Of a stretch of DNA of 55,129 nucleotides, positions 19,861 to 26,214 are shown piece by piece; positions within the stretch are counted from its first letter, which is position 1; every line of letters begins with the position of its first letter. The notes below the pieces were generated by a model. The model was not told where the DNA came from. It worked only from the letters and a program-made list of their open reading frames with translations, and ran no database searches. This stretch comes from Methylomagnum ishizawai (GTDB lineage Bacteria > Pseudomonadota > Gammaproteobacteria > Methylococcales > Methylomonadaceae), in assembly GCA_945861705.1 (NCBI GenBank), contig CAMAVM010000019.1, forward strand, positions 1 to 55,129, written 5' to 3'. Both the position numbers and the translations under genes were made by a program.

Positions 19861-21000
19861 AACAGCAATTCAACTTTGCGTTTATTCCCTCGGCAATAAT
19901 TAGACCAGTCCGGTGAAACTCCTGAACTAAATACGCACCTCACTAGCATTTGTAATTGATTGCTTGTATTACGTCTTCTCACATCCTCACGCCAGGCAAT
20001 CTCAGCAGAGTAATCCAGCATATACCTGGGGGTGATGCGATGATAAATGCCGATACACGCACGACGCATCCTGGAAAAGAATGACTCCGCCTGATTCTGA
20101 TTAACACCCGTATCCGTAGAGAATTCCTTAGAGTGATTGACCGTCTCATGGCCGTATCCCTGATACTTTAAGTTACCGTAAGCAGTGAGTTCATCACTTC
20201 TGATTATCGAATTCTTTGCCACGTGCTTATGCACTAATGCCTCAATATCTGTTGTGTTTTCTGATCGACAGACCGCCACGATTGTTCTGGTTGCACCCAT
20301 GCCCCTTTCTTTACCGGTATGTGGGTTGAAGTTCCCTGACTTTTGCGAAGACGTTTCCCGTAGCGCGATCACGATGCGTCGATTTGGATGATGAGGGAAT
20401 TCATGGGATTTAATTTTGTCGCGTTGTTGAGTGCTGTATTTGGCCGGCACCTGAGTTTTATCTTTAGGCAGCATCACAGGTTTAGTGAGGGTGCGACCTT
20501 TACGCTTCTTACCCGAGAAGTGACCTCCATCAATTTCCACTACACCACTGAGTTGCGCAGTAGGCATATCCATCATGATAGCTTCTCGCATCTTGTGTAA
20601 TAGCGTGAATGATGTCCGATACTGTCCACCAATAATACGCCGTAGGGCTAAGGCTGCCAGGCCTTTGTGGTTGATGATGAAAGCGAAGATAGCAATGAGT
20701 AGCTTGCGACAGCTAATTTTATGGTCGGCAAACGGTGTGCCTGATGTAACGGAAAAGGTGTGGTAACAATGCTTGCAGCGCCATTGTTTACGTGTGCGTA
20801 TGTTGTGATGGCTATCCACGACAGCACAACTGGGGCAGACCTGCTTATCAGCACTTCCCCATCGTATTTGGGCTAGGAGTAAGCGTGATTGTTCATCGCT
20901 TAGGATCGTTACAGCTTCCAGTGTAAGTGGAATGGCTTCTGGTTTTAACAAAAAGTGTGCGGCCATAAAGAGGAGGAGGTGCAATGACTGAATGACAGTA
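19843..21000 (-). mobile_element. Possible IS1595-type insertion sequence (ends tentative)
   Basis: An imperfect inverted pair flanks the transposase gene: TACTGACAATCA at 19843 and, on the other strand, TACTGTCATTCA ending at 21000 (10 of 12 identical). This would make an element of about 1158 bp. I could not find a matching target-site duplication, so the exact boundaries are uncertain although the transposase itself is clear. Confidence 0.4.
19851..20966 (-). CDS. IS1595-family (ISXO2-like) transposase
   Basis: A DDE transposase of 371 residues from the ATG at 20966 (an ATG at 21029 would add 21 residues). It has an N-terminal zinc ribbon (CPSC then CKHC in the first ~80 residues), then the ISXO2-like catalytic core: VEIDGGHFSGKK, SDELTAYGNL, and the NQAESFFSRMRR motif with the final acidic residue. 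No frameshift is seen, so it may be active. Its stop codon overlaps the 3' end of the neighbouring hypothetical gene. Confidence 0.88.
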   Translation of the reverse strand: MAAHFLLKPEAIPLTLEAVTILSDEQSRLLLAQIRWGSADKQVCPSCAVVDSHHNIRTRKQWRCKHCYHTFSVTSGTPFADHKISCRKLLIAIFAFIINHKGLAALALRRIIGGQYRTSFTLLHKMREAIMMDMPTAQLSGVVEIDGGHFSGKKRKGRTLTKPVMLPKDKTQVPAKYSTQQRDKIKSHEFPHHPNRRIVIALRETSSQKSGNFNPHTGKERGMGATRTIVAVCRSENTTDIEALVHKHVAKNSIIRSDELTAYGNLKYQGYGHETVNHSKEFSTDTGVNQNQAESFFSRMRRACIGIYHRITPRYMLDYSAEIAWREDVRRRNTSNQLQMLVRCVFSSGVSPDWSNYCRGNKRKVELLFQG

Positions 21001-21113
21001 ATTCTACCCAAAACCCAGCTACCATTCAATCATTATTTCCCAATTAAATCAATGGCATACGTATGTTCTGGTGCTGATATGTTTATATGAAAACGGTAAG
21101 AGTTAGTTGCCTA

Positions 21114-21147
21114 TACTAAGTAGGATCCAGTCGGATCCTACTTAGTA
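21114..21147. repeat. Perfect 15-bp hairpin
   Basis: TACTAAGTAGGATCC (21114-21128) and its exact reverse complement (21133-21147) are separated by four bases. No T-run follows on either strand, so it is not a typical intrinsic terminator. It lies between the transposase and the small membrane protein genes and could be an operator, a protein-binding site or a remnant of a mobile end. Confidence 0.7.
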
Positions 21148-21196
21148 AGAATATGGCTTACAGGAACTTAATTAATTTTTATAAGAGGTATATAGC

Positions 21197-21637
21197 ATGC
21201 TAGGTTTAAAAGAAATAAAAGGATGGTATTCGCAACTACAAGATGATTGTGACGACCCTTGGGTGCAGGTGCTCGCGATCCCAGCTATCGCCGTATGGTC
21301 TACTAGTAGTGTAGTTATTGGTCTAGGTGTGTGGTGGTGGTCAATACCAATTACATCAGGAATACGATGGGTTTTGATCGGTGGCGCAGTAAGCCTAGTA
21401 ATGCTAGGTCTTAAGCAGTGGGTTAAATTAGTGAGTACATTTGTACATTTAACTAAATCCTGGAAGGAGCGAATCACCTTGGGTTTGGCGGTATACTGCG
21501 TCTACTCGTTAGGCGGATCGCTGAGTTCTTTGCAGGACGCAAAGCAGTTTATAGAAAATGTAGATAAGACTACCACTGGTTTGGAATTGGATATTACCAT
21601 ACCGCATCATGTGGGCGTGTGTTGCAATGACATGTAA
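21197..21637 (+). CDS. Hypothetical small membrane protein
   Basis: A 146-residue protein with two or three hydrophobic helices (residues ~25-47, 55-75, 92-110) and a C-terminal tail ending in CCNDM. No family recognised. A GAGGT ribosome-site-like sequence lies about 9 bases before the ATG. Its TAA overlaps the ATG of the next gene by one base (TAATG), so the pair is probably co-translated. It sits downstream of the hairpin at 21114 and next to the IS, in DNA that looks acquired. Confidence 0.6.
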   Translation: MLGLKEIKGWYSQLQDDCDDPWVQVLAIPAIAVWSTSSVVIGLGVWWWSIPITSGIRWVLIGGAVSLVMLGLKQWVKLVSTFVHLTKSWKERITLGLAVYCVYSLGGSLSSLQDAKQFIENVDKTTTGLELDITIPHHVGVCCNDM

Positions 21638-21840
21638 TGCGGTATGGGTTAATCGTAAAGCATTATGGCAGAGTGTTATTAATTGTATTTACGATAATAT
21701 ACGGGATTGCTGGAGGGGGGGCTAATCGTAAAGCCTTGTGGTGGCAGTTTAAAACCATGTCTTCGGGGCAGCAAGTTCTCATTTTGTTTGATGCTATTTT
21801 TGTGATCCAGTTTTCCGTTATTCGGAAGCAATCTTCATGA
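21637..21840 (+). CDS. Hypothetical 67-residue membrane protein
   Basis: A 67-residue protein with two hydrophobic segments (residues ~12-28 and 45-60) separated by a basic loop (ANRKALWWQFK). It starts within the stop codon of the preceding gene (TAATG), which supports real translation despite its size. No family recognised. Its last 23 bases overlap the end of the convergent secreted-protein gene. Confidence 0.5.
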   Translation: MRYGLIVKHYGRVLLIVFTIIYGIAGGGANRKALWWQFKTMSSGQQVLILFDAIFVIQFSVIRKQSS

Positions 21841-22672
21841 CAAAAGGCCCTGAATCGAATAATCCGATTTCACTATTACTCATGTTGAGCGACGAGCCTT
21901 CCGAAGTTTTAATCTGGAGACTGATGCCAGTACTGGCATCCGCGAATGTGGCTGATGTTGCAAAAGGGGTTGAGGCAAGAATCCGGGTGATAGTTCCAAA
22001 ACTGTCGTTAGCCGCGCCACTGGCCAGCTTAAGATCGGAAGTTGCTAAGACAGCGCTCATCGTGCCACCCGGAACGGAAGCTGTTGCCGTGTAAGAGACA
22101 GATTGGCCACCAAAGTTATTCTGGTTGATGGTGGTTGTTCCTAATGTTGCACCTAGTGTTGAAGCACAACCTACTGCCCCCGAATTGTTGCTTGCTGTCC
22201 TACTGTATGCAGTATGCGTCTTCGACCAGCATACCGCCCCAGAAGTTTCACCCGCAGCCCCACCAGTTGCTGTGCGCGATCCAGAGAAGGTTATATTTGA
22301 ACGAATTTTGAAGACTGGGGCGATGACCGCATACGCGTGGGAGTAGGCGCCATTGGGCGGGCGTGTAAACGTGCCGCTCGGCGCGGTACCCACACCGTCG
22401 GTGATGGTGACCTCCGTGCCGGTGGTGCTTTCAAAAACGGTGCTGCACATCGAAAGGTCAGCTGCCGTTGAGGTATTTGGGGGCAAAGTTGGTTCAGAAG
22501 TACAAAGTCCGATTTTGTAGATCGTCATGGTATAGTTGGTGGGTTCGTGTCCGCACCATTCGGTATCCGTAATTTGCCCTGAACCATTAACGCTACAGGC
22601 CGCAGACCATGCTAAGTTTGGGACAATCCAACCAGCGAATAAAATAAGCATGAAAAAAAGTCTATTATTCAT
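21818..22672 (-). CDS. Hypothetical secreted protein with six cysteines
   Basis: A 284-residue protein with a signal peptide (residues 1-24, cleavage probably after AWSA) and a mature chain rich in Ser, Thr, Gly and Ala. Six cysteines (about residues 26, 40, 57, 76, 148 and 169) could form three disulfides. No enzymatic motif is visible. Its ATG lies only 2 bases after the stop of the inverse-autotransporter barrel gene, so the two form an operon; it may be a cell-surface or secreted partner of that barrel (inference). Confidence 0.7.
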   Translation of the reverse strand: MNNRLFFMLILFAGWIVPNLAWSAACSVNGSGQITDTEWCGHEPTNYTMTIYKIGLCTSEPTLPPNTSTAADLSMCSTVFESTTGTEVTITDGVGTAPSGTFTRPPNGAYSHAYAVIAPVFKIRSNITFSGSRTATGGAAGETSGAVCWSKTHTAYSRTASNNSGAVGCASTLGATLGTTTINQNNFGGQSVSYTATASVPGGTMSAVLATSDLKLASGAANDSFGTITRILASTPFATSATFADASTGISLQIKTSEGSSLNMSNSEIGLFDSGPFVMKIASE

Positions 22673-22674
22673 TT

Positions 22675-23673
22675 TTAATATCCCACAACATTAACAGTGA
22701 ATGATGTATTTCTACTCTGCTTTACAATTAAATTCTCTCGCCTAACCTTGTCATAACGCTTACTCTCCATCGAGCTTAGGGAATATGCATTTTGACTTAA
22801 TAAAGGTTTAACTTCTTGTGGTTTCATTATACTCATTAGGTTATAACTGATTTTCAGGAAGTCTTCGCTAGGCAAATTGTTAAAGTTTCTATGCCCAATC
22901 TCAATTGACAAACCCTGAAGAAGGGGAACTTGCGCACGCAGTGAAATATCATTACCCTTTAAATCGGCAGCGCCATTATAAGCATTCCAAATAAAACCTC
23001 TGGCATATAACTTAGTCCAGTTCATATAAGGCAGGGGGACACCAGCTTCTACGTCCGTTCCACCCAAGGCATGCTCTTGTAAGTTATTGGCACCGTTTTT
23101 CCATCCCGATGCTGCCCAGTAATGATTGAAATTGACTTCACCGACAGTGCTTCTTGCCTCAAGCCCGACACTTGCTCGACCATGATCATAAGGAAATTCA
23201 TGGTCATAAAAAGCATTAGCACCTAGAAGTAATTTGTTATCCAATTCCAATCGACGATAGCCCAACCCCATATTTACCGTTGTACGATTGTCTCGGTGAT
23301 AAACACTATTTTGCGTGAAGAATGTGTTTTTTATATCATCTGGATTTGATAAGGGCGCTAGGATTAGCAGACTGGATGTTGGTTTATTACTTTCAAATAA
23401 ATCTAATGAGACTTCAACAGTAGGAAAGTATTTCTCAAGAAAAGATTTTGTTACGCCTGCCGCACCTGAGTTAATTGAAGATATCGCTTCTGCTTTCAAG
23501 CCGTCCATATCATTTTGTGCAATCTTGGTACCCAAACTCAACAGTCGTTGTTGCTCGTTATCTAAAGATGGCTTTATCGCGCTGGGTGAATTTTCATCAG
23601 CTGCTAGCACTACATGATGGAATTGAAATACAGAAATAATTAGTAATAAATTTGTAATTTTCATATTTATCAT
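22675..23673 (-). CDS. Inverse autotransporter beta-domain protein without passenger
   Basis: A 332-residue outer-membrane protein. After a signal peptide (residues 1-24) and an N-terminal helical region, residues ~90-280 read as an intimin/invasin-type 12-stranded barrel (NMGLGYRRLELDNKLLLGAN, FYDHEFPYDHGRASVGLEAR, then WNAYNGAADLKGNDISLRAQ). The C-terminal tail contains YDKVRRENLIVKQ, the usual helix that passes through the pore of type Ve proteins. The chain ends about 20 residues later at VNVVGY, with no Ig-like passenger and no obvious LysM domain. A good ribosome site (AAGGA) precedes the ATG. Two starts (residue 1 or 4) are possible. The DNA is noticeably AT-rich. Confidence 0.82.
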   Translation of the reverse strand: MINMKITNLLLIISVFQFHHVVLAADENSPSAIKPSLDNEQQRLLSLGTKIAQNDMDGLKAEAISSINSGAAGVTKSFLEKYFPTVEVSLDLFESNKPTSSLLILAPLSNPDDIKNTFFTQNSVYHRDNRTTVNMGLGYRRLELDNKLLLGANAFYDHEFPYDHGRASVGLEARSTVGEVNFNHYWAASGWKNGANNLQEHALGGTDVEAGVPLPYMNWTKLYARGFIWNAYNGAADLKGNDISLRAQVPLLQGLSIEIGHRNFNNLPSEDFLKISYNLMSIMKPQEVKPLLSQNAYSLSSMESKRYDKVRRENLIVKQSRNTSFTVNVVGY

Positions 23674-23964
23674 TTTCCTTAGCGTATAAGGCGATCACCG
23701 TCATTTAGAATAATTGAAGCTTTAGTGGTGCATAGTTATTTATGCTCCATAATACCATAGTTAATTTATGGTTATTACAAACAACATGAAGTAATTGAAT
23801 TACTCTCAACGGCAACAAGTTTAAGGGTGCCGCTAAGTTTAATGATGGCAGTATGATTTAAGTAGTCCTTCGGAGCTGATTTTTTCCATTTATAGCCCTA
23901 TCAATCTCAAGCTGCTACCGGGGCAGGGTGTGGTATATCTCTATGATTTATATCATTTTGTGCA

Positions 23965-25182
23965 TCAGATACATAATAGCGTGAATTGCAATGCCAATTT
24001 TCCAGCTTGTTTGCTGGGCTTTTCTGTCCATAAGGCTAACAGTCCGTGTTTTGTAACAACTAATCTGGGGTGAGTTGCGGCATTGTTTGCAGTGGTTAAT
24101 CGTGTTGCGGGTGACCAAGTTAATCCGTCATCCTCGGATTTTGCGTAAAAAATGCTGGCTCCATCAGGTTCCATTTCATCCCACAAAGCGACAAGGTTTC
24201 CATCAAACGCAGCAATATCGCCATGAATAGCCGTGTTACCGATCTTTTTCGGGATTGACCAGTTTGTGCCGTTATTTTTGGAGATCAAGTGATATAAGCC
24301 CGATTTCTCCTCCGCACCTGTCCACACTAAGCCATGTAGTTGCCTTGTATTGTTGGATCCCGTGTATGCCAAAGCACCGCCCACATGAGGGCAGCCATCA
24401 AACTTCCAATCAAACTCACCTACCGTACTAATATGTCGCCAAGTTTTGCCGTCATCGTAAGATTGCAGCAGAGCCATATCGCGGGGTTTCATATCACGGT
24501 AGAGTATGTTCAGATCCCCTTCTGGTGACAAAGCAAGTGTATTCCAGCAACAAGAGCAAGTTGAATCATCTAACGTTGTTGCTAGTCCCCAATGCTTGCC
24601 CCAATCAACGGATCGGGAGTAACGCAGGCTTTGGTAGCCATTTTCTTCGGGATCTTCCAACCAAACAGCATGAAACACTCCATGCTGGTCGGCAATCAGG
24701 TCGATGTGAGATTGGTCGCCCTCATTGTTAATCGCCGGATTAGCGCCTTGCTGCCAGGTTTTGCCGTTATCTTCGGAATAAGCACTTGCCATAGAACCCA
24801 TGCTGGGCAGTTCGCCCTTGGTTTGCCAGACGGCAAGCAGGTGATTACCTTTGGCGGCAAGCTGAACATCATTGCCACGGCTGTTTATGCTTGCAGGAAG
24901 ATTGCTTAGGGCTACTGGCGTTAACCAATTTTGACCACCATCCTCAGAACGTGTGTAATTTAGCTTGATTTGCTTATCTTTGGCGGAAACTTTGCCGCCT
25001 GCAATAACATGGATAATGTCATCGTCCACGTAAACATCAAACGTGGAAATGTCGTATAGCCCGAAGGTTGATGTTGAATAAGATGTTATTGTTGTTGATT
25101 CGGCTGTTACTTTTTTGGGTTCAGCAGTGCTTAAAAGTGGCTCAGAGGAGCAACCAATGAGAGCTAAGGAAGCGAGATACAT
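23965..25182 (-). CDS. BNR-repeat (sialidase-fold) lipoprotein with CxCC motif
   Basis: A 405-residue protein from the ATG at 25182, which gives a very short lipoprotein signal (MYLASLALIGCSS). An ATG at 25368 would add 62 residues read through repeated intergenic DNA, so I reject it. Six Asp-box repeats of the S-x-D-x-G-x-T-W type (for example SEDGGQNW, SEDNGKTW, SYDDGKTW, SEDDGLTW) indicate a beta-propeller. A TCSCC cluster near residue 209 and DGCPHVGG near residue 262 are also conserved, from memory, in exo-alpha-sialidase-annotated lipoproteins; they suggest metal binding or disulfides. True sialidase activity is doubtful, since I see no FRIP motif. It is the last of three co-directional envelope genes. 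Confidence 0.78.
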   Translation of the reverse strand: MYLASLALIGCSSEPLLSTAEPKKVTAESTTITSYSTSTFGLYDISTFDVYVDDDIIHVIAGGKVSAKDKQIKLNYTRSEDGGQNWLTPVALSNLPASINSRGNDVQLAAKGNHLLAVWQTKGELPSMGSMASAYSEDNGKTWQQGANPAINNEGDQSHIDLIADQHGVFHAVWLEDPEENGYQSLRYSRSVDWGKHWGLATTLDDSTCSCCWNTLALSPEGDLNILYRDMKPRDMALLQSYDDGKTWRHISTVGEFDWKFDGCPHVGGALAYTGSNNTRQLHGLVWTGAEEKSGLYHLISKNNGTNWSIPKKIGNTAIHGDIAAFDGNLVALWDEMEPDGASIFYAKSEDDGLTWSPATRLTTANNAATHPRLVVTKHGLLALWTEKPSKQAGKLALQFTLLCI

Positions 25183-25255
25183 CAATAAAGCGGGAAAAGA
25201 CGTTGTTTTTTGGAAGGATATCCGAAGGAAGTCAAAGTAGGCTGAGTTAGTGCAA

Positions 25256-25426
25256 CGTAACCCAGCAATTCGTTGAAAAAGTTGGGTTACGCTACTGAGA
25301 CTGTGAAAGTATTGTAAAAATGTGCAGAAAATCATAGTTATATTTTTACACGACTTTGATGTTAACAATGTGGTGTGGGCGTAAAGCTAGGTTTGTACCC
25401 CCAATATTTAATTCTTTCACAGTCTC
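25256..25426. repeat. Composite intergenic inverted repeats
   Basis: Two nested signals lie between the thioredoxin and BNR genes. CGTAACCCA (25256-25264) pairs with TGGGTTACG (25283-25291). GAGACTGTGAAAG (25297-25309) pairs exactly with CTTTCACAGTCTC (25414-25426). The interval also contains AGGTTTGTACCCCC, a half-site like the CAAACCTAGGTTTG palindromes elsewhere. They are probably mobile-repeat remnants; they could also stall or terminate transcription. Confidence 0.55.
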
Positions 25427-25469
25427 TGCCCCAACCCATAAGTGTAAAAACTGCTGAGGGCATAGTGGT

Positions 25470-25961
25470 TCAATTGAGGGTTTTCTTGAAGTAAGTTTCA
25501 TAATCTTTTTGAGACAAAACCCCGCTGATACCTTCCCGCTCATGCTTTTTGTTGAGGAAATAAGTGCGTGGCATTTCCCCATACCATTTTGGATCAATCT
25601 CGTAACGCAGTTTTTGTGGGTTTTCGTCGGCAAACAGCCAGTTTTCAAGTCCGGTTAGTTCGTTTTTCGCCAGTATTTTCTGAATATCATCAGTCGCCGT
25701 TACATCGTCAGTTGCCAGCATAATCATATTGATGTTCGGGTTGGCCTTGTGCAACTTGTTCAATAAGGCCATATCTTTAAGGCAGGATGAACAGGTAATC
25801 GACCAGATCACCAGCATAAAAGGCTTATTGGCATTGCTATCCAGTAGTTGTTGATAACTGCCTGGGACAAAGGGTTTTAAGGTTGCTTGATCGGCACGGC
25901 TAGGTAGTGCAATGGAGCATATCAAAAGAAAATGGCAAATAATAAGAACCCTGCGTGGCAT
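25470..25961 (-). CDS. Periplasmic thioredoxin-fold (TlpA-like) protein
   Basis: A protein of 163 residues from the ATG at 25961, which gives a proper signal peptide (MPRRVLIICHFLLICSIALP, cleaved near SRA). An ATG at 26042 would add 27 unrelated residues partly read through a tandem repeat. The thioredoxin active site is CSSC at residues 57-60 (preceded by VIWSIT), and a cis-Pro motif GEMPRTYFL follows. It probably reduces disulfides or metal-binding cysteines in the periplasm. Its neighbours (a HupE-TonB receptor upstream, a CxCC lipoprotein downstream) suggest that it keeps cysteines of a metal-handling partner reduced (inference). Confidence 0.8.
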   Translation of the reverse strand: MPRRVLIICHFLLICSIALPSRADQATLKPFVPGSYQQLLDSNANKPFMLVIWSITCSSCLKDMALLNKLHKANPNINMIMLATDDVTATDDIQKILAKNELTGLENWLFADENPQKLRYEIDPKWYGEMPRTYFLNKKHEREGISGVLSQKDYETYFKKTLN

Positions 25962-26035
25962 GAACGTATCTCTGAGTAATTTATGTTGGGTGGGGGATAG
26001 TTTACTGTTGATGGAGGGTAAAGCAAAATATTTCA

Positions 26036-26077
26036 GGCTCAAGGCTCAAGGCTCAAGGCTCAAGGCTCAAGGCTCAA
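26036..26077. repeat. Six tandem copies of a 7-bp unit
   Basis: GGCTCAA is repeated six times exactly (42 bp), beginning 75 bases upstream of the thioredoxin ATG at 25961. On the coding strand of that gene it reads TTGAGCC. Because it lies upstream of the gene, slippage would change the spacing of promoter or leader elements rather than the reading frame. Confidence 0.85.
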
Positions 26078-26169
26078 GTAAGGCGGCTGTTGAAAGATTC
26101 AAAAGGTATCTTGCTAATCAGGAAAGGCATTGCGGATTAATGAGAACAAAGTAACTTTAGAAATCCTTA

Positions 26170-26200
26170 TATACGGGCATCTATTGTAGACACCCGTATA
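26170..26200 (-). terminator. Hairpin after the TonB receptor gene
   Basis: TATACGGG (26170-26177) and CCCGTATA (26193-26200) form an 8-bp stem just past the stop of the receptor gene. It lacks a T-run in the direction of transcription, so it may be a weak stop or an mRNA-stabilising hairpin. Confidence 0.35.
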
Positions 26201-26214
26201 ACTTCAAGAAAAAC

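Noticed and set aside
20961-20995. Strong ribosome site AGGAGGAGGTG with ATG on the + strand
   Set aside because: The ATG opens only a three-codon frame ending in TGA; it is a chance match antisense to the transposase start.
21114-21147. Intrinsic terminator
   Set aside because: Perfect hairpin but no T-run on either side.
23965-25182. True sialidase
   Set aside because: Asp boxes are present but no FRIP motif and no sialic-acid genes nearby; the CxCC and DGCPH motifs suggest another role.
25183-25368. Upstream extension of the BNR lipoprotein ORF
   Set aside because: It reads through inverted repeats and gives no signal sequence; the ATG at 25182 gives a lipobox.
25346-25648. 100-residue ORF on the - strand
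   Set aside because: Overlaps the thioredoxin gene in another frame and runs into repeat DNA.
26036-26077. CRISPR-like repeat
   Set aside because: Units are 7 bp with no spacers; a simple tandem repeat.
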